From Granulicella rosea (GTDB taxonomy: Bacteria > Acidobacteriota > Terriglobia > Terriglobales > Acidobacteriaceae): a DNA stretch of 64,000 nucleotides. The first letter of the stretch is position 1; each line of letters starts with the position of its first letter. The notes beneath the pieces are model-generated. The model was given only the letters and a program-made list of their open reading frames with translations, was not told where the DNA came from and searched no databases. The position numbers and the translations under genes were made by a program. Positions 17,794 through 27,696 of this stretch are shown here, one piece after another. The stretch lies in contig NZ_FZOU01000002.1 in assembly GCF_900188085.1 (NCBI RefSeq), positions 372,001 through 436,000 on the forward strand, written 5' to 3'.

Positions 17794-18513
17794 CTAGAGT
17801 CCGGCAAGCTCCCGCGCCCTGACGAAGACGCGCGCGAACATCGTCGCATCGAGCCTGCCGGTGTTGGTATTGCGCAAAGACGGGTGGTAGCTGCCCAGCA
17901 GCGTCAGCCCGTTCGGCAACTTGTACTCCGCGCCATGGCCAAAGGTGTAGGCCGACCGGCGCTCGATCGTTCCCTCGCCCAGCAGATGGGCCAGATATCC
18001 GTCCCACGCGATCTTTCCCAGGCAAACGACCACGCGCACCTTGTGCAGCGCGGCGATCTCGCGCGTCAGGTGGACCGAGCAGTTGCGAATCTCCTGCGGC
18101 GTCGGCTTGTCTCCCGGCGGCGCGCAGCGTACGACGGAGGCGATCCAGGCCTGCTTCAACCGCAGACCGTCGTCGCGTGAGATCGCCTTCGGCTTCGTGG
18201 CGAAGCCCAGTTCGTGCAGGATCGGATACATGAAGTCGCCCGAGCCGTCGCCGGTGAAGGGCCGCCCGGTGCGGTTGGCTCCGTGGGCGCCGGGCGCCAG
18301 ACCGAGGATCAGCACCCGAGCCCTGGGGTCGCCAAAGCCCGGCACCGGTCGCGACCAGTAGACCTGATCCTGATAGGCGCGCCGCCGCGTCTCGGCCAGG
18401 CCGGCGCAGTAGAGCCGTAGCCGCGGGCAAAGCTCGCACTCGATGATCTGCTCTTGAATGCGGAGCAGGGCTTCCGCGGGGTTGGGAGTTGCAGGGACAC
18501 GCACAATCCTCAT
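17794..18513 (-). CDS. Family-5 (UDGb-type) uracil-DNA glycosylase
   Basis: 239 residues. Removes deaminated bases (uracil, also hypoxanthine in this family) from DNA. Iron-sulfur cysteines are at 26 and 29 (CELCP) and 130 and 145, as in families 4 and 5. The active-site motif GLAPGAHGAN (71-80) carries Ala rather than Glu/Asp at the position used by family 4, marking the family-5 group, and the second motif is GSYHPS with His210. The gene is divergent to tig across about 120 bases. The start at ATG 18513 is chosen by family length. Confidence 0.9.
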   Translation of the reverse strand: MRIVRVPATPNPAEALLRIQEQIIECELCPRLRLYCAGLAETRRRAYQDQVYWSRPVPGFGDPRARVLILGLAPGAHGANRTGRPFTGDGSGDFMYPILHELGFATKPKAISRDDGLRLKQAWIASVVRCAPPGDKPTPQEIRNCSVHLTREIAALHKVRVVVCLGKIAWDGYLAHLLGEGTIERRSAYTFGHGAEYKLPNGLTLLGSYHPSLRNTNTGRLDATMFARVFVRARELAGL

Positions 18514-18634
18514 GATATCCGCCGGCTGGCGTTTGACCCTGTGCCGCCAACAACCGTACAGTGGAGTAAGGCGATTCGCCGCCTATGCGCCTCGTACGCG
18601 AGCGCCGCGGCATATTCACGCGCCATAAGAAGGC

Positions 18635-20074
18635 ATGACTTTGAACCCGACCGAGACAATTGAGACGAACGAACTGGCCGAGACTCAGCCAGAGGCAGCA
18701 ACCACGCACGAGCACACCCACGATCACGATCATGCGCACGATCACGACCATGCCGGCCACAATCATGGCCCATCGCTCAATCCCGAGCTGATGCGCGAGA
18801 TCTCGGTGGAAGTCGATGCCGAGACCGTGTCGAAGGCCTTCGCGAGCGTTGTAAAGAAGTACCAGAAGCTCGCCCGCATTCCGGGCTTCCGCGTCGGAAA
18901 GGTGCCGGAGTCGGTCATCAAGAGCCGCTTCTCGAAGGACGTCCGCCAGGAGGTTCTGGATACGCTCGTCTCCGAGCGCTTCCGTCAGGCGATCGTCGAG
19001 CAGAAGATCAGCCCGGTCTCGCAGCCGCAGTTGACCAATCTGCTGCTGGAGGATGGCGCGCCGCTGCAGTTCAAGGCTGCGTTCGAGGTTCTGCCCGAGC
19101 TCGATATCACCGGTTATGACGCGATTGCCGTCACGCGCCCGAACACCGAGCTCTCCGAGCTGGAGTATCAGGCCGAGCTGGCGCGCATCATGGACAACGT
19201 CGGAACGGTCGAGCCGGTCGAGGAAGAGCGCGAACTCGTCGACGGCGACTGGGCCGAGATTCAGTTCAAAGGCATCGTGAAGGACGCCGCGCAGGTCGTT
19301 ACCGAGGATGGCGCCGAGAACGCGACCGTCACCGAGCCGATCACCGGCGAGAACGTGCTGATCGAGGTTGGCGGTTCGAACACCCTGAAGGCGTTCTCGG
19401 ACGCGCTGCGCGGCCAGAAGGTCGGGCAGGAGATGAACTTCGAGGTCTCCTACCCGGCGGACTTCGGCGAGCCTCGTCTGGCCGGCCAGACCGTCTCTTA
19501 CGATGTGACCCTGAGCGCGATCAAGAAGAAGACCTTCCCCGAGAAGGATGCGGAGCTTGCCAAGCAGTTCGGCAACTACGAGACGTGGGAGCAGTTCGAG
19601 ACCGAGCTTCGTGAGCGCGCCGTCGCCCAGAAGAAGGAGCAGGCCGAGAATCAGGCGAAGGAGAAGATGCTCGAAGAGCTGATCGCCAAGTTCATCTTCC
19701 CTGTTCCCGAGACCTTCGTGCAGCAGCAGATCGACGCGCGTCTCGACCGCGGTCTCCGCGCGCTCGCCCAGCAGGGTATGACGTCGGACGAGATGCGCAA
19801 GCTCGACTTCGTTCGTCTGCGCGCCGCTCAGCGCGATCAGGCCATCAGCGAAGTGAAGGCGTCGCTGATCCTCGATAAGATCGCCGAGGCCGAGAATGTC
19901 GTGGTTGAGGACGACGAGCTCGATCGCGAGATCATGATGATGTCCCTCCAGACCCGTGAGCCGCTCGAGACACTGCGCGAGCGCATGACGAAGGATGGCG
20001 GTATCGATCGCATGCGCGAGCAGATGCGCCGCGAGAAGACCGGAACCGTGCTCTACGAAAAGATCGCGGCCTAG
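18635..20074 (+). CDS. tig: Trigger factor with a His-rich N-terminal extension
   Basis: 479 residues. A ribosome-associated chaperone and peptidyl-prolyl isomerase that meets nascent chains. The ribosome-docking signature is intact (PGFRVGKVPESVI), followed by the FKBP-type PPIase domain and the C-terminal helical cradle rich in Lys/Glu. Unusually, about 50 residues precede the normal start; residues 25-44 hold ten histidines spaced by Asp, Ala or Thr (HTHDHDHAHDHDH). The AAGAAGG at 18627-18633 is only one base from ATG 18635, so TTG 18641 could be the true start; either choice keeps the His tract. clpP follows after 55 bases, the common tig-clpP-clpX order. Confidence 0.95.
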   Translation: MTLNPTETIETNELAETQPEAATTHEHTHDHDHAHDHDHAGHNHGPSLNPELMREISVEVDAETVSKAFASVVKKYQKLARIPGFRVGKVPESVIKSRFSKDVRQEVLDTLVSERFRQAIVEQKISPVSQPQLTNLLLEDGAPLQFKAAFEVLPELDITGYDAIAVTRPNTELSELEYQAELARIMDNVGTVEPVEEERELVDGDWAEIQFKGIVKDAAQVVTEDGAENATVTEPITGENVLIEVGGSNTLKAFSDALRGQKVGQEMNFEVSYPADFGEPRLAGQTVSYDVTLSAIKKKTFPEKDAELAKQFGNYETWEQFETELRERAVAQKKEQAENQAKEKMLEELIAKFIFPVPETFVQQQIDARLDRGLRALAQQGMTSDEMRKLDFVRLRAAQRDQAISEVKASLILDKIAEAENVVVEDDELDREIMMMSLQTREPLETLRERMTKDGGIDRMREQMRREKTGTVLYEKIAA

Positions 20075-20129
20075 CCTTTACGGGCCGCGAGCAACCGCAA
20101 CCGTACCAACCGTAGAGTGAGGAAACACA

Positions 20130-20720
20130 ATGCCATTGATACCGAGCGTCATCGAGCAGACCAGCCGTGGAGAGCGTGCCTACGATATCTACAGCCGCCT
20201 GCTTCGCGACAACATCATCTTCCTGGGCACGCCCATCGATGACAACGTCGCAAACGTCGTCATCGCGCAGCTTCTCTTCCTCTCGGGCGAGGACCCGGAG
20301 AAGGACATCCAGCTCTACATCAACTCGCCCGGCGGTTCCATCACGGCCGGACTCGCGATCTACGACACCATGCAGTACATCAAGAACGATGTCGTCACCT
20401 TTTGCCTGGGACAGGCCGCCAGCATGGGCGCCTTTCTGCTGATGGCTGGAAACAAGGGCAAGCGGTTCGCGCTGCCCAACTCCCGCATCCTGATCCACCA
20501 GCCGTCCATGGGCGGGCTGAGCGGTCAGGCGACCGACATCGACATCCACGCTCGCGAGATTCTGCGCATTCGCGAGATCACCAATACCCTGATGAGCAAG
20601 AGCACTGGTCAGCCGCTGTCTCAGATCGAGCGCGACGTCGAGCGCGACTTCATCATGACCGCTCCGCAGGCCAAGGAGTACGGGATCATCGACGAAATCA
20701 TCGATCGGCCTCGCAGTTAG
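20130..20720 (+). CDS. clpP: ATP-dependent Clp protease proteolytic subunit
   Basis: 196 residues, standard length. Serine peptidase that forms a tetradecameric barrel with ClpX or ClpC. The catalytic triad is visible as Ser98 in GQAASMGAF, His123 in [10 protein letters not shown] and Asp173 in the VERDFIMTA stretch. The N-terminal [21 protein letters not shown] segment is typical, with processing probably after the first few residues. GTGAGGA gives a good ribosome site. It follows tig and precedes clpX, from which it is separated by a terminator-like hairpin, so clpX may also have its own promoter. Confidence 0.98.
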   Translation: MPLIPSVIEQTSRGERAYDIYSRLLRDNIIFLGTPIDDNVANVVIAQLLFLSGEDPEKDIQLYINSPGGSITAGLAIYDTMQYIKNDVVTFCLGQAASMGAFLLMAGNKGKRFALPNSRILIHQPSMGGLSGQATDIDIHAREILRIREITNTLMSKSTGQPLSQIERDVERDFIMTAPQAKEYGIIDEIIDRPRS

Positions 20721-20748
20721 TAGCTGTTCTTCCACACCCGCAGGCAGC

Positions 20749-20771
20749 GCCCGGACCCGTACGGTTCGGGC
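20749..20771 (+). terminator. Putative terminator after clpP
   Basis: A 9-bp stem (20749-20757 with 20763-20771, one G-T pair), loop CGTAC, followed by GTTTCC and, a little later, a CCTTTTTATTTC stretch. Confidence 0.6.
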
Positions 20772-20917
20772 GTTTCCACGTCGTTTCCTTTTTATTTCAA
20801 GAGGGTTGGCAGTACCTCAGGATACTCTCCCGGCGCCCCTCGCTTCTCCGGGCGATGTTGAATAAGGTGTAAACTAAGCAACGTACGACGCATGGTTAAC
20901 CAGAGGCCCCACGAACT

Positions 20918-22204
<1,287 letters not shown>

Positions 22205-22224
22205 AACCGCTTCAAAAGAAACAC

Positions 22225-22255
22225 GAGCCGGGTGGCGCAATGCGCTCCCCGGCTC
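22225..22255 (+). terminator. Intrinsic terminator of clpX
   Basis: Outer stem 22225-22232 with 22248-22255 (GAGCCGGG/CCCGGCTC), inner GCGC/GCGC closed by AAT, followed by TTCTTTT. Confidence 0.8.
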
Positions 22256-22389
22256 TTCTTTTGGCCCTGCCAAATCAATCCTCACTGGGCTGCTGTATTG
22301 CAGAGGGGAAACGCATTACAATCGCTTGAACGCAGGATGCCGGGGTTGCATCGTTCCAGTTGCCGACCACGTCTAATCTCAGGAGAACA

Positions 22390-24810
22390 ATGAAAAGTCC
22401 AGCCAAGCAAACTCTGAGCGGCGACGTACGGAAGCTACCCATGATGCCCATCCGGGACATGGTGATCTTTCCCCACATGATGACGCCCTTCGTCGTAGGC
22501 CGCGAATCCAGCGTTCGCGCGCTCGAAGAGGCGCTCACCGGCGATCGAAAGATCTTTCTTGCAACCCAGCATGACGCCTCGGTCGACGAGCCCAGCGCCG
22601 ACGACATCTTCGAGGTCGGCACCATCGGCAACATCGTCCAGAGCGTAAAGATGCCGGACGGCAATATCAAGGTGCTGGTCGAAGGCATCGAGCGCGGACG
22701 CGCCACCGAGATCAACGACGAGGACGGCTTCTTCGTCGCGACGGTCCAAACCGGCCGCACCCATCTCGACCTCACCCCGCAGGTTGAAGGCCTCATGCAG
22801 CGCGTCCACACGCTCTTCGAGCAGTACGTGAAGCTGCAGCAAAGTCTGAACTACGAGACCATGGCCGCCAGCGTACGGGCCGACGAACCCGCGAAGCTGG
22901 CCGACACCATCGCCGCCAACCTGCAGCTCTCCATTGAGGAGAAGCAGGCGCTGCTGGATGTATTCGACCCGGAATCGCGCCTCTCGCAGGTCGCCGACGT
23001 GCTCGACCTGGCCATCGAGAAGCTCAACATGGACCGCACCATCCAGTCGCGCGTGAAGCGCCAGATGGAGAAGGCCCAGAAGGAGTATTACCTCAACGAG
23101 AAGATCAAGGCCATCCAGAAGGAGCTCGGCAAGGGCGAAAAGTCGGAGTACGACGAGCTGAAGAAGAAGATTGAAGCCGCCGGCATGCCGAAGGATGTCC
23201 TCGACAAAAGCCTGCAGGAGCTCAAGAAGCTCGAAGCCATGCCGCCGATGTCGGCCGAGTCGACCGTGAGCCGCAATTACCTCGACTGGCTGCTGGCCGT
23301 GCCGTGGAAGAAACGCTCGAAGGAGATTCGTTCGCTTGAGCACGCGGAGCAGATTCTGAACGAGGACCACTACGGCCTCGAAAAGATCAAGGAGCGCATC
23401 CTCGAATTCCTGGCGGTGCGCCAGCTCGTCAAGAATCCCAAGGGCTCGATCCTCTGCTTTGTCGGACCTCCGGGCGTCGGCAAGACCTCGCTCGGCCAGT
23501 CGATCGCCAAGGCCACCGGCCGCAAGTTTGTCCGCATGTCGCTGGGCGGCGTGCGCGACGAGGCCGAGATTCGCGGGCATCGTCGCACCTACATCGGCGC
23601 CCTTCCCGGTCAGGTGATCCAGTCGATGAAGAAGGCCGGGACCAAGAATCCGGTCTTCATGCTGGACGAGATCGACAAGATGGCCTCGGACTTCCGCGGC
23701 GATCCGGCCAGTGCCCTGCTCGAGGTCCTCGACCCGGAACAGAACACGAGCTTCCAGGATCATTATCTCGATGTCGAGTACGATCTTTCGCAGGTGCTCT
23801 TCGTCGCCACGGCCAATGTTCTCGACACCATCCCGGGGCCGCTGCAGGACCGCATGGAGATCATTCGGTTGCACGGTTACACCGAGGTCGAGAAGCTGGA
23901 GATCGCCCGCCAGTACCTCGTCAAGAAGCAGCGCGAAGGCAACGGCCTGACCGAGGACCAGTTCTCGATCGACGACTCGGCCCTGAAGTCGATCATTCGC
24001 TACTACACGCGCGAGGCGGGCGTCCGCAACCTCGAACGTGAGATCGGCAATGTAGGCCGCAAGATCGCCCGCAGGGTCGTGCAGAACGGACCGGAGCACA
24101 CCGAAAAGGTTACCGGCGAGACGGTCGAAGATCTGCTCGGCACGGCGAAGTTCCGCGACTCCGAGGTACAGGCGGCCAGCGAGGTTGGACTTGTGACTGG
24201 GCTTGCGTGGACATCGGTTGGCGGTACGATCCTCCAGACCGAGGTGCAGGTGCTCGAAGGCAAGGGTAAGATGTCCGCGACCGGCCAGCTTGGCGACGTG
24301 ATGAAGGAGTCGGCCGAGGCCGCGCTCACCTACATCCGCTCGCGCGCCAATCACCTGGGGCTGACCAAGGACTTCTACCGGCACATCGACATTCATGTTC
24401 ACGTGCCGGAAGGAGCCACGCCGAAGGACGGTCCGTCGGCCGGCATCACCATCGCCACCGGCCTTGCCAGCGCGCTCACCAAGATCAAGGTGCGCCGCGA
24501 CATCGCCATGACGGGCGAGATCACCCTTCGGGGCAAGGTGCTGCCGATCGGCGGCCTGAAGGAGAAGCTGCTGGCGGCACACCGCGCGGGCATCTTCGAG
24601 GCGGTGCTCCCTGCCGATAACCGCAAGGATCTGGCCGATCTGCCCGACCTCATCAAGAACACGATGAAACTGCACTTCGTCGAGCAGATGGATGAGGTGT
24701 TGAAGATCGCGCTCGAAGAGAAGCTCACCGCGCTCGACGAGGACACCCCGGCCGTGCTGGCGAATGTGATTCCGCCGGTGATGCCAGCATCTCATCCCGC
24801 GCATCAATAG
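22390..24810 (+). CDS. lon: ATP-dependent protease Lon
   Basis: 806 residues from ATG 22390, which follows AGGAGA directly; a TTG at 22360 extends the frame but has no support. Degrades damaged and regulatory proteins. Order of parts: N-terminal LON substrate-binding domain ([15 protein letters not shown] onward), coiled helical region, AAA+ module with Walker [13 protein letters not shown] (about residue 359) and Walker [10 protein letters not shown], and the C-terminal Ser-Lys protease domain with catalytic Ser683 in KDGPSAGI and the lysine in GGLKEK about 43 residues later. It closes the proteostasis series. No heat-shock operator such as a CIRCE repeat was seen upstream. Confidence 0.98.
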   Translation: MKSPAKQTLSGDVRKLPMMPIRDMVIFPHMMTPFVVGRESSVRALEEALTGDRKIFLATQHDASVDEPSADDIFEVGTIGNIVQSVKMPDGNIKVLVEGIERGRATEINDEDGFFVATVQTGRTHLDLTPQVEGLMQRVHTLFEQYVKLQQSLNYETMAASVRADEPAKLADTIAANLQLSIEEKQALLDVFDPESRLSQVADVLDLAIEKLNMDRTIQSRVKRQMEKAQKEYYLNEKIKAIQKELGKGEKSEYDELKKKIEAAGMPKDVLDKSLQELKKLEAMPPMSAESTVSRNYLDWLLAVPWKKRSKEIRSLEHAEQILNEDHYGLEKIKERILEFLAVRQLVKNPKGSILCFVGPPGVGKTSLGQSIAKATGRKFVRMSLGGVRDEAEIRGHRRTYIGALPGQVIQSMKKAGTKNPVFMLDEIDKMASDFRGDPASALLEVLDPEQNTSFQDHYLDVEYDLSQVLFVATANVLDTIPGPLQDRMEIIRLHGYTEVEKLEIARQYLVKKQREGNGLTEDQFSIDDSALKSIIRYYTREAGVRNLEREIGNVGRKIARRVVQNGPEHTEKVTGETVEDLLGTAKFRDSEVQAASEVGLVTGLAWTSVGGTILQTEVQVLEGKGKMSATGQLGDVMKESAEAALTYIRSRANHLGLTKDFYRHIDIHVHVPEGATPKDGPSAGITIATGLASALTKIKVRRDIAMTGEITLRGKVLPIGGLKEKLLAAHRAGIFEAVLPADNRKDLADLPDLIKNTMKLHFVEQMDEVLKIALEEKLTALDEDTPAVLANVIPPVMPASHPAHQ

Positions 24811-24827
24811 TTGGGTGCAAGACGAAC

Positions 24828-24869
24828 AAAGCAAAAGGCCAGACTCGAAAGAGTCTGGCCTTTTGCTTT
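24828..24869. terminator. Terminator between lon and the small membrane protein gene
   Basis: A perfect 19-bp stem (24828-24846 with 24851-24869) capped by a GAAA tetraloop, with A-rich and T-rich bases (CCTTTTGCTTT). It lies between convergent genes and fits both strands. Confidence 0.92.
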
Positions 24870-24892
24870 GCCTGAAGACGTTATGGCGGCGG

Positions 24893-25042
24893 TTAGACCG
24901 TTCGACGGCCACTGACAAAGTGCATGATGATGGAGATCAGGGCGAACAGCAGAAGGATATGGATCGCAAAGCTGCTGACGTGCATGATGGTGAAGCCACC
25001 CAGCCAGAGAACGATCAAAACGACGGCGAGAATAAGAAACAT
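24893..25042 (-). CDS. Lmo0937-family small membrane protein
   Basis: 49 residues from ATG 25042. Two hydrophobic helices (FLILAVVLIVLWLGGFTIMH and IHILLLFALISIIMHF) joined by a short turn, with a basic C-terminus GRRTV. Size and pattern (L..GG..........IH.LL..A.I......) match the widespread lmo0937 family of unknown function, often next to stress genes. The open frame extends to 25108 but the added residues are not family-like. It shares its terminator with lon. Confidence 0.8.
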   Translation of the reverse strand: MFLILAVVLIVLWLGGFTIMHVSSFAIHILLLFALISIIMHFVSGRRTV

Positions 25043-25160
25043 GGGAGACCTGCTTTCTGTTTGGCGATCGTCGCAGCCCGCGCAATCGGCAACAAATAGT
25101 GAGAGCAACGAATGCCGCCATTCGTTGCTCGCAGGTTTAAAATAGTCTCGATTCCCGCTT

Positions 25161-25439
25161 CTAGCAGCCGCCGGCGATGGACGGGATCAACATGACCTCG
25201 TCTCCATCCTGAAAGGCGTAGGTATCACCGCCGAGGAAACGGATATCTTCGTCGTTGACGTAGATGTTGATGAAGCGACGGATCTTGCCGTTCTCATCCT
25301 TGATCTGGGTAGCGAGCGCCGGGAAGGTCGTGTCGATCTCGGAGACGAGTCCGGGGAGATTGGCGGCGGTTGAGACGAGCTGCTTCTGACCGTCGGTATG
25401 GCGGACAAAGGCGGTCGGAAGAATCACTTTGAAAGACAT
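25161..25439 (-). CDS. CysO/MoaD-type sulfur-carrier protein ending Gly-Gly-Cys
   Basis: 92 residues, the usual size of beta-grasp sulfur carriers. RRFINIYVNDEDIRFLGG and the closing DGDEVMLIPSIAGGC match the CysO branch of the MoaD/ThiS family, in which the C-terminal Gly-Gly is adenylated and converted to a thiocarboxylate that donates sulfide. Here one extra Cys follows Gly-Gly, so the tail must be trimmed, or a different chemistry is used. The gene overlaps the stop of the threonine-synthase-like gene by one base (TGATG) and so is translationally coupled. The pair sits behind a SAM riboswitch. No Mec/JAMM protease or MoeB-like activating enzyme is in the window. Confidence 0.88.
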   Translation of the reverse strand: MSFKVILPTAFVRHTDGQKQLVSTAANLPGLVSEIDTTFPALATQIKDENGKIRRFINIYVNDEDIRFLGGDTYAFQDGDEVMLIPSIAGGC

Positions 25440-26731
25440 CAGTAGGCTCCTGCGGGTTCTAGTTCGGGTTTCTGGTTCGTCGCGCCATCGAGCTCTTCGA
25501 GGTACGCAGCAAAGTCGGATAGACGCGGGCGCACAGCGCGCGAGTCCAGATGCGTGAATCGGCCAGCGAGCGCGTCGGTGGTCTTCAGGCCGTTACCGGT
25601 GATGACCGCGACCGTGACCTCATCCTTGCCGATGCGACCCTGCTGGATCAGGCGAGCGGTGACGGCGGTGGTGACGCCGCCGGCGGTCTCGGTGAAGATT
25701 CCCTCGGTCTCAGCGAGTTCCTGGATGCCGGAGACGATCTCGACATCGGAGACGTCCTCCGCCCAGCCGCCGGTTCCCTGAATCATCTTCGACGCAGCCG
25801 GGCCGTCCGCCGGGTTCCCGATCGCCAGCGAACGAGCGATCGTGTTCGGCTTCTGCGGCTCGATGTAATCCCATCCCTGCTTGACCGACTGCGAGATCGG
25901 CGAGCAGCCGGTCGCCTGCGCACCGAAGAAGCGTACCGGCTTATCCTCGACCAGACCCAGCGTAATCAGTTCATTGAAGGCCTTGCGAATCTTGCGAATC
26001 AGCGAGCCGCCGGCCATCGGGCAGACGATGTTGTCGGGGAGCTTCCAGCCGAGCTGCTCGGCGATCTCATACCCCACCGTCTTCGAACCCTCGGCGTAGT
26101 AGGGACGGAGGTTCACGTTCACGAAGCCGTAGCTGTACTCGTCCGCCACCAGCGTGCAGAGACGGTTCACATGGTCGTAGTTGCCGTCGATCCGCACCAG
26201 GCGTGCGTTGTAGACGAGTGTATTCAGAATCTTCGCCGGCTCGAGGTCCGCCGGGATCAGGATGCACGCCTTGATGCCCAGACGCGCGGCCTGTGCGGCG
26301 ACCGAGTTGGCGAGGTTGCCGGTCGACGAGCAACCGACGGTCTCAAAGCCGAACTTTTGCGCATTCGCGAGCGCGACCGAGACGACGCGGTCCTTGAAGG
26401 AGAGCGTCGGGAAGCAGACGGCGTCATTCTTGATGTAAAGATTGGTGGCGCCGACGCGCTTGCCAAGATTGCGGGCGCGCAGCAGCGGCGTGAAGCCGAC
26501 CGGCAGATCGGGCTGGAAGCCCTCGGGGATGGGGAGAAGCGCCGCATAGCGCCAGATGTTGTGCGGACCCGCAGCGACGGACTCGCGCGTGAACTTTCCA
26601 CGGACCTGCTCCAGATCGTAGGCAATCTCAAGTGGGGCAAAGCAGTCAGGGCAGCCGGAGAGTGGGCGATTGCCGAAACGCTTGCCACACTCGTTACATT
26701 TCAGCTCATAGACCGACGAAAAGTATTCCAT
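25439..26731 (-). CDS. thrC: Threonine-synthase-like PLP enzyme
   Basis: 430 residues from ATG 26731 with GAAGAGAG upstream. An N-terminal zinc ribbon (Cys12, Cys15, Cys27, Cys30) is followed by the PLP fold II domain: lysine Schiff base in LSFKDR (Lys113), phosphate/substrate loop SSTGNLANSVAA, and the PLP-phosphate GGSL loop. The family converts O-phosphohomoserine to threonine. Because the gene is under a SAM riboswitch and fused in expression to a CysO-like sulfur carrier, it may instead or also use phosphohomoserine with a protein thiocarboxylate to make homocysteine; that is inference. Ordinary threonine synthase remains the default call. Confidence 0.88.
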   Translation of the reverse strand: MEYFSSVYELKCNECGKRFGNRPLSGCPDCFAPLEIAYDLEQVRGKFTRESVAAGPHNIWRYAALLPIPEGFQPDLPVGFTPLLRARNLGKRVGATNLYIKNDAVCFPTLSFKDRVVSVALANAQKFGFETVGCSSTGNLANSVAAQAARLGIKACILIPADLEPAKILNTLVYNARLVRIDGNYDHVNRLCTLVADEYSYGFVNVNLRPYYAEGSKTVGYEIAEQLGWKLPDNIVCPMAGGSLIRKIRKAFNELITLGLVEDKPVRFFGAQATGCSPISQSVKQGWDYIEPQKPNTIARSLAIGNPADGPAASKMIQGTGGWAEDVSDVEIVSGIQELAETEGIFTETAGGVTTAVTARLIQQGRIGKDEVTVAVITGNGLKTTDALAGRFTHLDSRAVRPRLSDFAAYLEELDGATNQKPELEPAGAY

Positions 26732-26796
26732 CACACTCTCTTCCGAGGGTATGGGATATGGTCCTGAGACTGTCTCTTTTAGAAGGGGGATGCAGG

Positions 26797-26836
26797 AAAA
26801 ACGGACGGCAGGCCCTACAAAGCCATGCATGCTCCG
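26797..26836 (-). terminator. Riboswitch expression platform: intrinsic terminator
   Basis: Read on the minus strand, CGGA-GCA-...-GGC pairs with GCC-TGC-..-TCCG (26836 down to 26802) and runs directly into five Ts (26801-26797). The ascending arm contains GCATGCATG, which can pair with the self-complementary CATG in the 3' strand of P1, giving a plausible antiterminator. SAM binding would therefore stabilise P1 and allow termination. Confidence 0.65.
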
Positions 26837-26945
26837 AATCTCATGTTCCCCGTTTCCAGGAGAGAGTTGACACCGGTACGATCTTGCCTTGTCCGGTTGT
26901 CGTGGCGTCTCAGGGCTCGTCCCTCAACCACTCTGCATGAAATTC
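26836..26945 (-). promoter_or_regulatory. SAM-I (S-box) riboswitch aptamer upstream of thrC-like gene
   Basis: Minus strand, 110 nt. P1 is a 10-bp helix (26945-26936 with 26845-26836, one G-T pair). P2 is GTGG/CCAC around the conserved GAGGGAC-GAGCCC-TGA core. The conserved ACAACCGG begins P3, closed by ACCGGTG after a loop; P4 is CTCC/GGGG; and GAA leads back to P1. This is the S-box order and core, which binds S-adenosylmethionine. It lies about 105 bases before the start codon of the thrC-like gene. The rest of the 26732-27147 gap holds the terminator, a possible 23-codon frame and the presumed promoter near 26946-27050, where nothing else is recognised. Confidence 0.88.
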
Positions 26946-27057
26946 AAATCTGCCGAAGCAGACTGGAATAGAGCGACTTTATCATAAACATCGAAGCGTC
27001 TGCAAACCGTACGATATGCGCGCCTCAACTGGAATCAGGCTTCACGGAGAACACATC

Positions 27058-27129
27058 ATGGCTTGCTCCGTCCTCTATCACTTCCCTGAAGGCGACTCGA
27101 TGCCGATGCTCGAAGATGAAGAGGCCTGA
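27058..27129 (+). CDS. Possible 23-residue peptide
   Basis: ATG 27058 follows ACGGAG and opens a short frame, MACSVLYHFPEGDSMPMLED and then EEA. It is acidic, contains one cysteine, and its stop overlaps the left arm of a hairpin at 27122-27141. No homologue is recognised. Support is only the ribosome site and the position of the hairpin. Confidence 0.22.
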   Translation: MACSVLYHFPEGDSMPMLEDEEA

Positions 27130-27141
27130 TCCGTCAGGCCT
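27122..27141. terminator. Hairpin between convergent genes
   Basis: Perfect 8-bp stem AGGCCTGA/TCAGGCCT with loop TCCG. On the minus strand the following bases are CTTCATCTTC, so it may terminate the receiver-domain gene. Both tails are only moderately T-rich. Confidence 0.5.
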
Positions 27142-27147
27142 GCTCTG

Positions 27148-27543
27148 TCAGTGCCGGGTAACCGCGTCGCGAACGCCATCGACGAACGCGCCGGGATCAA
27201 ACTCCGTGCGCAGAATCTCGTCCGGGCAGTCGGTCATGATCGCCACGCGCCAGTTGCAGACGAAGGCAACCAACTGCTGATGCTGCGCGGTCTTGATCTG
27301 CGAGCAGAGCTCTTCGGCCTCGCTCACGGCAGACTCCCCTTCCACGTCGATCAGCACCAGGTCGTAAGGGCGCGACCAGAACTTCATCAGGCCTTCCTTG
27401 GCCGACAAGGTCGAGTCGACCTCGAAGCCGGAGATGCGCAGAATCTGATCGCGCAGCGGGCGCAGCATCTCGCGCTTGCAGATGTGAAGAACCGATTTCT
27501 TTTCAGGTGAAGACAGCGGAGGAATGGCGCCCATCGAGTTCAT
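27148..27543 (-). CDS. Degenerate response-regulator receiver protein
   Basis: 131 residues from ATG 27543 (ATG 27534 also possible). A receiver-like fold is suggested by SVLHICKREMLRPLRDQILRI, by a central YDLVLIDVEG strand with the potential phospho-acceptor Asp, and by a hydrophobic strand plus C-terminal helix (FDPGAFVDGVRDAV). The usual acidic pair after the first strand is replaced by Cys-Lys-Arg, and the K of the fifth strand is not evident, so classical phosphorylation is doubtful. There is no output domain or adjacent kinase. Likely a stand-alone protein-interaction module. Confidence 0.65.
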   Translation of the reverse strand: MNSMGAIPPLSSPEKKSVLHICKREMLRPLRDQILRISGFEVDSTLSAKEGLMKFWSRPYDLVLIDVEGESAVSEAEELCSQIKTAQHQQLVAFVCNWRVAIMTDCPDEILRTEFDPGAFVDGVRDAVTRH

Positions 27544-27696
27544 TATCCAGCAAAGATTCCTGTGCCAGGTCACCATTCTAAACACGGTGAGTGCACCCAA
27601 ACCCTATCGCACAGGGATGGCAGGATTGATCTCTGTTTGAACAGTTTATCGGGGGGCTCGCGCGACTGCAACCTCCCGCCATCGACGATCGCCCGT

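Noticed and set aside
22435-24918. Long minus-strand frame opposite lon (827 codons)
   Set aside because: Shadow of a certain gene; it also runs through the lon terminator and has no recognisable domain.
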